Positions 1 through 12,362 of a stretch of 64,000 nucleotides of DNA are shown here, piece by piece (the stretch's first letter is position 1; each line of letters opens with the position of its first letter). The notes below the pieces were generated by a model. The model was not told the origin of the DNA, searched no databases, and was given only the letters and a program-made list of their open reading frames with translations. Source of the stretch: Chionis minor (Eukaryota; Chordata; Aves; Charadriiformes; Chionididae); contig VZSF01000119.1 in assembly GCA_013398295.1 (NCBI GenBank), positions 63,390 to 127,389 of the forward strand, given 5' to 3'. Both the position numbers and the translations under genes were made by a program.

Positions 1-1118
1 CTGTCAAAAGTGACATAGAGTTGTTCTTTGAAAAGCAAAGGCCACTTATGGGATCCCTCATCCTATACTAGTGAACTCACTGACACCTATACATATACTT
101 TGTGCTGGCTGTATTGACTATGCTCCATAATGAAGAAGAGGCTGCATAGCTGAATGTTAAGCATAGTTCCAATTTTAAAGCTATACTCCAAGAAACATTT
201 AAAAGAATAATTTCATTTGTATATTTTCATTTACAATTATTTATTTCTCTTCTTCAGGTTCAAGAGAAGACATGCAAACATTTATCCTGTGCTCTGGGCA
301 TATTTAATATTCCTGTAAACCAACAGCAGCAAATATACCCCTCAAACACTACTGATGATATCTTAAGTGAAAAAAAGCCCATGAGACCAGAAGAAATTTC
401 CCAAAGTACACAGATGCTCATAGACCCTCTCAAATCAAAGAAATTCCAACTTTATCATTTCTGTCTAAAACTGGCATGTAGAGGGTTAGTCAATTATCAA
501 ATTATATAGGAGCTTTGAGAGCAAGACCAACATCTCAGAATCCACTGAAAATCTGAGTTAGCAAATTTAATGACATAATGATCAGGAAAGACTTCAGCTA
601 ATAGCTAACTATCTGCTTCCAAATATATTTAAGACGTAGTCCCAAGCAGAAAGGCCTACAACAGTCACATTCTCAGTTGAGAGAGGCTTGATTAGGGGGT
701 GGGGGCCTGGCAGCCAAAAGTGAACGCCACATACCGACTGCAGCCAAATTCAAATAAAAGAAAGCTGTCCTGGTCGCTGCTTGATCATTGTCACCCAAGG
801 ATAGCTGCAAACCTGGTTGTATTCCCAAGGTACAAACACGTGCAGGGAAGCACTCCTGATCAGAGAGACAAAAATTCAATTTTGTTCTAATTTTCAGTCT
901 ACCAAGACTATGCAGATGTTCCCCAAAAGATTAGGATGTAACCTTTCCAGAGAAAAAGCAAAGGATGAATTAAATCATAGATGAACGATATCTCAACCGC
1001 TTACTCTTTGGTAACATTCTAACTGGCCTTGCAGCCATCCCAGTGTGTAAATCTGAAGGAAGATAAAATGAAACCTCTGTAAAGGGCCTGATTAAGGCAT
1101 ACATAAAAATAAGACTTT

Positions 1119-1142
1119 AAAAAAAAACAAACAAACAAACAA
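1119..1142. repeat. Poly-A / (CAAA)n simple repeat
   Basis: A run of A passes directly into about four CAAA units. Such tracts commonly arise by expansion of an A-run. No retrotransposon body was recognised on either side, so it is called only as a simple repeat. Confidence 0.8.
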
Positions 1143-3811
1143 CCCTCTTGAACACTATTCTCTAGAACCCCCCTTACAAGGCACAAAGAACGAAAACACT
1201 TCACATTGGCTATGTATTCTTCTTGGTCCTGAGAGAGAAATTAATGTCCTCTTGAGGTCAGAGGTAAGCCAAATGACAGCTCTAATAATACCATCAGGAT
1301 TTTAAAAGCACATATTAAAAGATCTAACTACCATCTGTATGGCACCTGGCCTGCTAGCCAGATTACCTGGGCCAAGAAGCACAAGCAACTCAACTGAAAC
1401 TTGCCCACAAGCTTCAACAGTAAGGAAATACTAGCATAAAATGGCACCTGACATGATTGTCAACATCCTTCAGCCATTTCATGAGCAACATCTGTAGCCA
1501 TGTTCACTGAAGAAAAGATGAGCTTCCTAAAATGAGCAGGAAAAAACGGCTGCTGATCAGTATACCAAGTTTCTCCTTTTCTGGTGTTATCAGAGGGTGC
1601 ACACGTGTGGAGCCAGAGCATGGATTGAGCCCAAGGATGCATAATTTAGCCAAAGCCACCTTTGTCTATCTTACACTAAGCACTGCTTCTTGGTCAAAAT
1701 TTTAAAAAATCAGTATTCCTTCTGCCGTCTTCCTAAACAGAATAAGGCATTAAAGGATTGGAAGGGCTGAAAGAGAAAACAAAACCTCTTCTGCCCAGAA
1801 AACACATCAAATGATCACACATGCAGTTATTTCACTTTTCCCTCTTGTAATTGATTTAATTCCCTTCCACGTGACCTGTGTTTCTTCATCTTTCCCGATT
1901 AACTGCTGCAGTTACATCAGCATAAAAAAATAGCTGCTCCTTAAACATGTGAAAGTCAATGCAGCAGGATGAGAGATGGCAATCCCTGAAACTATTTTAT
2001 AAATCTGATTATCATTTATTGTGTTCTGAAATTACTTGCCTTACAATATATCTCTTTGAAGATGTTTAGTTTTCAGGCAGCACAGCTTACTTGACTGTCT
2101 GTGTGTTTTATCTTTTGTATGCATGTTTTATCTTTTATGTATTTATATTCTGATAAACACTACATACATATTATAAATTACTCTGATGATGCACCTTGCA
2201 ACTGGGCTTCAGCCACTTGTTCTACTGAAACCTCTAAGACAGTAACTGGAAGATGAGTTAGTGTCTACAGCAGATACATACTTGGGCTTCACAAATATAA
2301 TTAAGGTGTTCCTTATGACACAGGCATATTCATTTCTGTTTAGCTTATGACTGAAATTCTCATTTAATATTAAGCCTTGTTTGGGGCCTACTAGTTAGAT
2401 TTAAAGAGCAAGTGTGTTTTGATGGTGTGGTGGGGTTTTTTTTCCTCAGAGGTAGCTGTTCTCACTGAAATTAAGCTTAGCCAGCCAAGGTTTGTAGGTC
2501 GTATGAAAAAACAGTATAAATCCTCACTTATCATACAAAAGAAAGAAAAATAGTAGAACACCTAACCACCTTCCCATTCCATTGAAATTTGCCATCAGGA
2601 TGTCAGCCTGATCTGGGATTTGTCATGCATGAAGTTCATGTCAGCTAAAATTCATAAAAGTAATTTTTCTTCTGCTACAGGGATGGCACCAACTAGCTGT
2701 GTTACCTAAGACATGTTTACTGGACCTCTTGTTTACCAGAGACAGAATTACTTTTCGAGGCAAATATCATTTTAAGAGCCAGACAAAAATGTTCTGCTGA
2801 GTAGCCCTTGTAGCAAAAAATATTATAGCCCCATAATTGAAATTTTACACAGTGAAAGTAATTTTTTAAAAAAAAATTTTCAGGAAAACCAAAAGGAAAC
2901 TTATTTTTTAAACAAAAAATGAACAATGTTGGGATTTGTTAGTTGACCTGAAGTGTTTCCTTCACTTACATTTCCTTTCTGAGGCAGCACAGCACTTTCA
3001 AAGTTGGCATTTGTATGTGGCCACCTTCTGCTGTGGTACTGAGAGCTGACATCTAGCATAATTCAGTCTAGGTGCAGGAGACCAAGCTCCAAGGCACATT
3101 AACCAGACTCATGGAGTGGAGTATATCTTGGGAGATGAAGCCCAGATAACAACTATGATAGATCCTCATTGTTATTTTATTTATTCTGCCACTGCTCATA
3201 GGGGGTTGCTCAACCATTAGGATGACTGAGTGAGTTTCCTCCGTACCTTGCTTCTGTTTTAATGTAGGAACAACAAAAAATGCTTTTTCATTATATAAGT
3301 TTTACTGTAGTAACTTTATTATTAGAAGTGATGGGGAGATTTATGCATCTATAAAAGGATGCCCACAGATTTTTGGAATTATTTCAGGAAATATTTATTT
3401 TCCCCAAACAGCATTTGAATATCTTAAAAATTCTGGCTATGTAATTAATTTAGTTTTAGTAGGTTACATAAGCGTGTAAGGTTCTTGAAAACTAGATTCC
3501 ACTGAGGGAAACACATTTTTATGAAGAAAGTGCTAATTTGCTGGTTTAAATTTTCATAAACAAGCATTCAAAAAATCCGTAGTTTTAAATAAGTGCTGTA
3601 TAAAAAACAACTGTCCTTAGACAAAAACAATTCCATCTGTCAGTAACATCATTTCTACTTTTCCAAATTTTGCCATGACTGTGCAAATAATAAAGTTTGG
3701 CAGCAGACAACAGCATAAGAGTCCAGTTTATTAAGACTTTAGTGGGGTCTCTACTTCTCTTAGAAACCGAGCCCTGTATTTCCACTAAGAACAGTCTTGG
3801 GGCGTGTTCTC

Positions 3812-3858
3812 AAAAATAAAAAAACCACAAACCAAAACCAAAAAAACCCACAAGCCAG
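3812..3858. repeat. A/C-rich low-complexity tract
   Basis: About 47 bases made almost entirely of A and C, with short A-runs broken by CC and CCC. It resembles in composition the larger tract at 37437-37625 and those at 48479-48527 and 51752-51832. Confidence 0.65.
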
Positions 3859-5477
3859 CAAAAAGAGCACAGCAAGATCCTTTCTCAAACTGAGCTGAAG
3901 CATAAAAAAGTCACTTTTAATATTCCTCATTTCTTCTGGAAGCACCAGTTAGTGTCCTTTGCCTTAGGAACTCTGCTTTTACGTTTTCCAAGGCTGGGTG
4001 GAAAAACATCATATTTTCTAGGTCACATATTATGTGGTTTCTCATCCAGTAGCGTCCTGCTCAACAATTAGCTAGTGCTCCTTTTGACATCAGGATGCTG
4101 GTGTCCTGAATCTGTACCAGAAAACTCAGATGAAATCAGCAGCCATTCCTTATTCTTAATAGTTCTACTATGTAAATATCTATGTTTAGTTTTGATTGCT
4201 TAATATGCACAAGGCTCATAAAAGTTGTAGTGCATATCAGAATTATTGCATATGCTATTTAATGGCACTGTTGCCACCTCACTTTCAATTTATTTAAGCT
4301 GCTTAGCAACAATAATAATATTCTGTCCTGCAGATGATAACTCCAATAGGCAACACATACTCAACTGACCTGGCTGGCGGCTGTACCAGACTCATTGTAA
4401 TACTCTACTTCTGCCTTCTGCATCAAACAGATACTTCAAGCAGCCTTTTGTAAAAAGTCACACCTCTGAAAGAGCTTGTTGTCACGCTTCAAAAAGCCTG
4501 CCCTTTAATGTGCTCAGTGTAGTTCTGCAGTGGCATCTTGGGGTGCATCTCAGCACTGTTTCTTTTATGTCTGAACTTTAAACTGTGTCCTCTCCCATAT
4601 TCTGTCCCACATATTACCTTGGTTTTCTTGTCTCTGTTTACTTCCCATTATGCCTAATAACGTCACATGATGGATTCTAATCAACCTTTATTGCAGAAAA
4701 TGAACAAAAGCACAGAGAAACTCACCCCAATGAACAACCCTCCTCTCCACTCTACTTCAGGTTAGGCAACAGTGCCTTTCGATTCAGTTTAGAAGGAAAA
4801 TCTCCAGCTACAGACAACTCATTTGAATCCAGCCCTTACCCAAATATCTCCTTCCAAGAGTTATACCGTTAATCTTTTTCTACTCCTTTGGGGCCGGAGT
4901 GAAATTCAGAGTTCTCCTTAAGACTGAAAGACGGGAAACAGGACGCTATATTTGTCCTCAGCAATGTGTGTTGTTTCATACCTGAGAGGGTTTTGATACT
5001 TGGGTGCATCTTTAAAAGAAGCTATTTACCCTATTATAGTCATCATCAAAAAAAATACTGTCAGTGATACTCTTTGGGTACCAGGCTCGTGGTAAGTTCA
5101 CAGACACTCAAACGACCTGATTTTGACTGCAGAAGAATTATCTACTGGAGTAGTTTGCAGGAAAAAAATTATTAAGAACAGCCAACAACAGCCAAAGTAA
5201 CCCTGCTACAAAAACAGTCAAACTGCCAGGGAGTTCTTTCACTCTCCTGTAGATTTGGCACACGCATATGTATAAGTGCCAGCTATTCTCGACCAAGTTT
5301 TGGAAATACAACCAAAACAAACATTCCAACCGCCTAGACATGATATCTGCTCAGTATTGGTATCCGTGCCACTGAGAGCACCACCATGGGACACAGTCCC
5401 AGCAGTTGATACTTTGGGAGGAAGGATCAGTATAGTCCCATTAAATTAAGTTTCCATGTTATATCCTTCTAAATAGG

Positions 5478-5490
5478 AAAAAAAAAAAAA
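5478..5490. repeat. A13 homopolymer
   Basis: Thirteen consecutive A residues in AT-rich surroundings. No retrotransposon body was recognised next to it. Confidence 0.85.
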
Positions 5491-8400
5491 TCATAAAAAT
5501 TTGCTTCCTTTTGGAGCGATCTGGAAGGCAGGACTTCCATCCCCAAAACTTCAGGCTTTAAAACCAGAAAACTGAACTGTATTCTCAAGTCCCAAAACAA
5601 ACAGACTGTTCAGGACAAGAGAAAGCTGTATCTTTCTAAATGGTCCACCTTGCATAACATCTCTAAGCATTCAGTTCACCACACACCAGTTCACTGTAGT
5701 TAATACTGTCGGATACCTTGTATACCTTGCCCAACATCTTTGATGCTGCTAAAGCTCTAAAGGTGTTCATATTTTGCTTGATAATTTTTTTTGTAATGAG
5801 TTCTTTTATGATTCTGTGTACCAGTCTAGTACAATAACTACTACTGTAATCTTCAATGAATTTCACTTTGAGTACATCTTCTTGCATACAATTACGCATC
5901 TTTGAATACATAGCCAGACCCCTTTGTTATATGTCCTGATTTAGCAGTTCAGTTCCAAACTTGAATTCCTTTGTTGGGATTTTGGATCCCACTGATCTTT
6001 TGTATTTGAGGTTATTCCTAGATTTGTGGACTTTGGGTTTGATTGTTTGTTTTAATAACAAGTAGCATAGAAAACAGTGTCATCTGAAGTTCTCACAAAA
6101 GTACAGCAGTTTCCAAGAGCATCTTGCGGAGCAGCTCAGTCTACCCATGAGTTCTGCAAGCCTTTAATTGCGCTGAGGCCAATGGTATGAGCAGAGACAT
6201 TTGACTTGCCCAAGGGAGCAATTATTAACATTAATATTCTCTTAGTCTTAACTCTGCCTGGTGTTTCAGACATATTCTATCAGTCTGTTACAATTTAATT
6301 TTAATAGATGCCATGTGGCTTTATGGCATCAGTAGTCCAAAGCATGTAACAGAACAACTAAGTGGCTAAGGATTAAACTTTAACAGGGAGGAACTGAGCT
6401 GCTGTGCCCTGTGTTTAATCACTTCAGTAACAAGTTCTTTGTGAAAAACCCACAGGCAGATTTGCTGTTACTCCATGAAATTTGACATAAGAAAATAAAA
6501 TCAGAGAGAACTGACAATAAAAAAACCTATCCATAAGAGCAAACTTACAAGAATTCTCACTTTTTCCCCCCTACAAACAGCATGCATTTTCCTGTGAAAC
6601 ACTATTGTCTGTAAATAATAATTTAGCTAGCTGATAATTCAACACATCGTAGTCAAATATCTCTCAGTGGAAATCTTACTAGAAATAGTCCATCACTTTG
6701 TCACCAACTCTGATACCTTCAGATATTTTTTCTGGCCTCCTTCCCTCTCAAGGTGATCGCTTCTGTTTTCTTGAGCATGAACTGGTTATTCCTCTTCATT
6801 ATTTTCCCAGTAAGCCAGGCAGATAGATATCCATTTTCTGCCCTGTACACTGTACTATGCTGCAGTGCCACAAAGTTGAGCTGGAAGCCTTCCATATGCC
6901 GAGAAATTACTCGCCTGCTAAACAAGTGAGAACATCCATCTGTTCCACACCATGCTTCTGTTGCTGTTTACCAACATATTGAGATGGTAACAAAATGCTT
7001 TGATCTCATATTTACTTTGTCCAATCACCATGAAAAAAATACATGGTCAGATTTACCATCCTAAACCAAAAAATCTGAAATCGAAATATCTCGAGTGATA
7101 ACATAGCTGAAATTTGTCTGAGACTTCCAAGTCCTGGCACATACCTAACTGTAACATTGTAATTGCTGTCACCATTAGAGAAAACCTTTGTTAAAGATGA
7201 AATATGTTACCGGCAGTAGTTGTTACCTAGTCATTTTTATCTCTAAGCTGTAACGCACACAGGAAACATTTGTTTTTAAGCGTTCTCAGTCATGTAAAGA
7301 TATAAACACCTTGGTTTTAAAATTCAGGTATGTAAAACACATTATTTTAAGATCAAAAATCCAAAAGGGTAGATGGGGTATAAAAATGGAAAGACCTTTG
7401 TAACGAATAAACTAAAGGCACGCTGTGCCCTATAGGTAGGAAAGACGTACAAATCCTGGAATACAGAGGGTTAAATCACCATATACTGTCAGCTTGAAGA
7501 AAAAGGTATTTAACATGTCCTCCCTGACTCAAATTAGAAAAAAAATGGAAATAAAATGTAGCAACTGCTACTGTGAAACAAGCTTTTTACATCTATCTCT
7601 GAAACACTGCTCTTTCCTGGAAAGAAACTATTCAGGGATTAATTTTTAAAGGAATTATAAAACCAGAAGGCGAACCAAAAGTTAACCATACTCGGTACTC
7701 TACTAGGGATTACTACTGCCCCCAAGTTGATGCTGACCATGTCCCACAGTTAATGTGCAAAACCACAGTGGATTTGTAAACCCCAAGTAAATTTCTCAGT
7801 AGTAACTTTTGTGCAGTAGTCAAAGTTTACTGTTATTCCTCATCCTGGAAAAAAAATACTCTTGGTTGCAATTTATACTCTTGGAGTTTGGCAATCACAT
7901 CAAAGTGAAATGAAATCAGAGTCCATTAGAATGACTTACTTATCAATTAGTCATTTGGATTTGAAATACATATAACCTGCTATTGAGTGCTGACTAATTA
8001 TAATCAAATGAAACTAATACGCGAAGCACCTTCAACACGCAAAAGTTTGCCTGGCAGCCCTGTTTCACTCCCTAGCATTCTTCCTCATCAATGAGCTTGA
8101 GAGAAACATTGAAGCACTCTGATACTTAACTAAGCAAGATTATAAAACTGGTGCAATCAACAAGAAACGTTTACGAAGATAATGTTTCTTTAATCAGGGT
8201 AGAGATAAAACTACTGCTGACTCTATCAGAAACTTTTGCTTACACAAGAGGCTTGGTTCATTCCGCTTCAGCCTCACACAGTCATTAACAGCATTGTAAC
8301 AAAAGGCACGTGCTATATAATTCTGGTAAGTTTTGCGTACTATCAGTGGTTCTGTGATATTGCCTCCGTTCTCCACTAAAGAGCAGGTCTGCATTGTGTT

Positions 8401-10089
8401 GAGTGCTACAGATACATGGAATAAGGTGCTGCCAGCTGAAAGTTTACAATTTACAAGAGCTTTGTATCTTGGTAGCTCATACTTGGCTGAACTTTGAAAG
8501 CCACATTCCTTACGCCTGAAGTAAGGGCCCTGTGATCCAGGCTTCAGTTCCTCCCTCACCAATAGGGATGGGCAAAGGAAACCAGAGGGACATAAAAGAG
8601 GGATGGAAGGACCATATAGCCCTGCTGGTGGTGTTCTGTCCTCTACTGACATAGCAGGTCTCTAGCCTTTAAAGTGTTGAAAGTTGAGTTTCCACAGTCT
8701 ACAAAGTGTTTGATTTACAGGAAATAAGGGATATATGACAAAAGAGAAACAATGTTTTACAGCAGGCTCTCCTTTCAACTGAAGGGATAATCAAAACCTG
8801 ACCTCCATGATACCCGTTTCAAATTTGCTTTTAACTCCAAGGAGAGAGCTGTGCACAAAACGAAGGGAACCAACAAGGGTCAGGCTGGTTAAATGAGTGA
8901 CAAGTTATAAAATATGCCTCTTTTCTGTCAGCACATACAGACTTCATAGGTTTTTGAAAACGTGCCCGCTGTCATATACATGACTACCCATGAAAAGGGA
9001 AGACAGGAGGGTTTTCAGAGTAGCTTTTTTAAAGGAGGAAAAAAACCCCAAGACCATTTAAGAAAATAGTTGATAACATGTTTTTACAGTTTATATCAAT
9101 GTGTACATGTTTTCCTTTAGCGAACAGATTTACTGGTTTTGGCTGCACTCTGACCATTAAGAAGGTAGTTATTTACTATCTCATTGCCAAAAATTAGTGT
9201 AAGAGATAGTTACTTCACAATTTTAACTTCAAGCAGATAAAGTGCTGAGGCAGGCAGAGAAACAGATTTATTGCAACTTGAAGAACATTATGGGAGAAGT
9301 GTGTATTGTTTAAAGCTTCTACAGTAGTTGTAAATGCACAGGTTCACAACTCCTGGAATTTCTGACAAATTCACAGGAATCTGATTCTAAACAAAGGCTT
9401 AAAAGGATTAATTACAAATTTTAAATAAGCCTAACTAAAGTCTTTAGAAATAATTTCAAACAGGTGCCTACACACAATAGTGAGATAATTCATGTATACG
9501 GAAAGAGCAAAGACATTAAATGGAATAACAGCTTATCAGGCTAAGTGCTGTATGAATATACAGCAAGACAAGAGATGATATATGTTTCAGCAAGTGCATA
9601 CGTGGGAACTATACATTCCATCTTTAGAAACAACTCTAAAGCCACCTTTTGTTTTCAAAAAAATCTTATAGCTTGTATTGTCTTAATGCACAGACTGAAA
9701 CATATACTTACAAACAACTTCCTTCTGGAAGGCATCAAACAGTTTTTCCACAGGCAGAATATGGATTGTGCTCTGGAATAGGTGCACTATAAGAAAATGT
9801 TTGCAGTATAAACACTTCCATGATGTTTATGGCTGAGGCTCTGAAATCCCTTTAAATCAATTCAGAATGCTGCTGTAGGATAGCATAGCAATTCTTTCAC
9901 GTACAGACGTGTAAAAGTGCGTTAAAGAAGTTGTTGATATTCCAAAGAAAAGCACTCAAAAAGACTCTGAAAATAAAGATACTGACACTTCACCAGCTGA
10001 ATTCAAAGGGACAGTTTAGCTCAAAACCCCTGAGCTTTCTTGAGAAGGCTCTGGGGAATGTGGTTGCCAAAATCAAAGGCTGAACAAGG

Positions 10090-10680
10090 AAAATAAGGGC
10101 CCATTACCAGTGACAGCAGACAGATAAGAGCCTTCTCCGTCCCTGTCTCTACCAACGAGGTCTTCTAGGTCTCCACAGGCAATATCAGAGAAGGGAAAAA
10201 AACACCAGCAGTAGGTGAAGGCTGAGTCAGTGGTTAATTGTGAGAACTCAACCCATATCAGTCTTTGTCTGAGGGTGTTGAGGAAGCCGGCCAGTGTCAC
10301 AGTGAGGACCATCTCTATTGTTTTTGAAAGGTCATGGAGATCAAGGGAGGTCCCAGTGACTAAAGAAAAGCAGATTTTGTACCCATCTTCAAAAAAAGAA
10401 ATAAGTTCCTTTGAGGACTCTTATTTGACAATGATTCAAGAAACTATAGGGTCTTCAGCCTCACTTCAGTCCCTGGAAAAACCATGGAGTAAGTCCTCTC
10501 AGAAACCACTTTTGAACAGAATAAAGACAGGAAAGTGACTGGGAACAGGCAGCATGGATTTGCCAAGGGTAAGCCATACCAGCCTGATTGACCTTCGATA
10601 ATAAAAATGAGTGGATTTGTGGAAGAGGGAGTTGCAGTGGATGTCTCTGATCTGCGCTCAGGTCAAGAGGACTTTCCTAC
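10090..10680 (+). mobile_element. Decayed CR1 LINE fragment, start of the reverse transcriptase region
   Basis: This is a degenerate piece of the middle of the CR1 second open reading frame, just before and into the reverse transcriptase. Recognisable stretches, judged from memory of CR1 consensus sequence, include the segment around 10325-10400 (a 'tttgaaaggtcatggagatc' block followed by 'cccatcttcaaaaaa'), the 'gtccctggaaaaaccatgga' block at about 10471-10490, and 'cagcatggatttgccaaggg' at 10550-10569, which reads as QHGFAKG in the family. It continues through a worn equivalent of the 'FVEEGVAVDV' segment near 10611-10650. Frameshifts break the frame, so no protein is possible. The 5' boundary is uncertain, because similarity fades before about 10270. 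On the 3' side the CR1 match stops where the GC-rich block begins. It could belong to any of several CR1 subfamilies. Confidence 0.62.
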
Positions 10681-10714
10681 CCACCTGCATTCATGGTGGA
10701 TAATTCAACAGTGT

Positions 10715-11130
10715 CAAAAAGGTGGCCCAGGCCAGCTGGTCATGGGCCAGCATGGGCCAGTGGCTGCCTGGGGGGTGGGAGCTATGGAGGCTCCCCCTAG
10801 GCCAGCGGGGCAGGGCCTGGCAGCCAGGGCCCGTCCCACTGCTCCAGTCAGGACCAGGGAAGTGGGAGGTACCGGGGGCAGACCCAGCCCTGGGCACGGG
10901 ACACATCCATGGGGATGGGCCAGGCCAGGATATGTGCCTATGGGTGGGCCTGGCTTGGGGGCCTCATGGCCAGGGCAGAGCTGTGGGTAGCTGGACACCG
11001 GCCTGCTGGGGCAGAGCCTGATGGCTGCAGGGGGCTGAAATGGGGTCCTGGGCTGTGGGCAGGGTGTAAGGAGCACCTGTGGGTGGGCAGGGACACTCAG
11101 ACCCCCTCAGGGCCCTGGGACAATCGTCCT
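10715..11130. repeat. GC-rich low-complexity block with recurring GGCCAG-type motifs
   Basis: A sharp compositional island of about 400 bases, rich in G on the + strand, in an otherwise AT-rich window. GGCCAG, GGGCCAG and CAGGGC motifs recur at irregular spacing, for example two close copies of 'catgggccagcatgggccag' near 10741-10760. It resembles a decayed minisatellite. It contains few CpG dinucleotides for its GC content, so it is not a classic CpG island. Several overlapping open frames exist on both strands because GC-rich DNA has few stop codons. They look like a composition artefact, since frames on both strands are open at once and the predicted peptides are mostly G, P, A and W. Confidence 0.55.
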
Positions 11131-11149
11131 TCCAAAATCAAACTCAACT

Positions 11150-11960
11150 CAAAAGGATCAAGTCTCGCCCCACCTCACATCCCTCGGATAACGTTGCAGC
11201 CCATCAGAGCCTTTTCCTCCTCCTCTTCTTAAGGGGAGCACAGCCCCTACAAGAACTCAGCCACAGAGGAGGTGCTGTATAGAGGCTTCCCCTTCAGCCA
11301 GGACTGGCTAACTCTTTCCTGCTGAACCTCCTTCTTGAATAAACAGGCAACCCATGTCCCAGCTGTCAGAAACACAGGGAGCACGTAAGAGAGATCAAAG
11401 AAACCAGAGGTGAAAAAGCGTAGACTAAACAGGGCATAGAAATCTGCGGTACTGATTGTTCCCATCCGGGAAGAGTGGTGGAGCCACAGGGTGGTGGTGA
11501 CGGATGCTCCTCAGTTTGAACCAGACACTTACTAAAGCGATACGTGGCGCCTACTGGGCTTTTAACCCCGCTCCACAAGTAACAAAAGCTGAGCTACTCG
11601 GCATTTTTACATTTCTCTCAAAACACCATGAAATCACCTCTCTGCTTTTGACAAAATATAAATTGTTGTTCGCACCTAACCTTAGCTGGTGAGAATGCTG
11701 CAGGGAGGCCAAGACCTCTTACTTGTCAGCCAGCTACGTTGCCTTAGGAGACGGGAAAGGAGTGGGAGCTTAGAGGAGTTCGGAGCATTAAAAAGAAGCG
11801 GCTCATTGACTCGCTGGCCAGGAACCAGTGTGTGGGAGCTATTCAGCAAGCACTCAAGACTGTCAGCAGGATGTATATTACATGCAAAACTGACATTATA
11901 CAACGTCAAGGATGCAAAGTCAAACACTAAAGAGTTAGAAAACACACAGGAGCTAGTATG
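11150..11960. other. CpG-enriched non-repetitive stretch, function unknown
   Basis: Between the GC-rich block and the AT-rich desert, CpG dinucleotides are much more frequent than in neighbouring DNA, including a cluster at about 11536-11550. On the minus strand two short overlapping open frames cover 11247-11465 and 11366-11578. On the plus strand one covers 11689-11961. None has a recognisable domain. The stretch could be a weakly methylated regulatory region, an unrecognised exon, or a worn long terminal repeat. The sequence alone does not decide between these. Confidence 0.35.
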
Positions 11961-12339
11961 ATTGCCTTGGGGCAAGTTTGTCCTGGTGTAATCCTAGAAA
12001 CACACACATAAAGGACGTACCATAAGGAAAAAAAAGAAAAAAACAACCCCACACTATTTTCAATAGCTTATCATCTTTGTTATCTGAGGTATGTTAAGGG
12101 AAAAGTATTGTTTTCTATATGGAAGTATAAATTAGCGTCTATGAAGAATATGAATGTGGAAGGTTACATTTAATTTTTATCACTTCAACAAATTAGGGTT
12201 GTTTTAAGTGGTTCTCTGCTAAGCAAGTGGACAGTATTTTTCAGGTAACTTTAAATTAAAAAAAAGAAATAGAAAATAAGTTTCAATTATATATTTTATA
12301 GGTAAACACAATATGGATGTGTGGAACACACAACATTCT

Positions 12340-12362
12340 AATATCTGTATTATACAGATATT
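12340..12362. repeat. Perfect short palindrome (10-base arms, 3-base spacer)
   Basis: The arms AATATCTGTA (12340-12349) and TACAGATATT (12353-12362) are exact reverse complements around a 3-base spacer. The palindrome is AT-rich, so it may be chance. It could extrude as a small hairpin or be a dimer binding site. Confidence 0.7.

Larger units (their letters stand above)
1..10085. other. AT-rich non-coding DNA, no gene recognised
   Basis: No exon, RNA gene or clear transposon was recognised in this 10 kb. Open frames are short except one of 152 codons on the minus strand at 8194-8652, which has no recognisable domain (see findings). The stretch holds several low-complexity tracts: an A-run running into (CAAA)n at about 1119-1142, an A/C-rich tract at 3812-3858, and a 13-base A-run at 5478-5490. 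CpG is scarce, as expected of methylated vertebrate DNA. An unrecognised small exon or regulatory element cannot be excluded. Confidence 0.6.

Noticed and set aside
10607..11232. Several overlapping open frames on both strands (up to 127 codons)
   Set aside because: They lie in the GC-rich repetitive block where stop codons are rare. Frames on both strands are open at once and the peptides are dominated by G, P, A and W, so this is composition, not coding.
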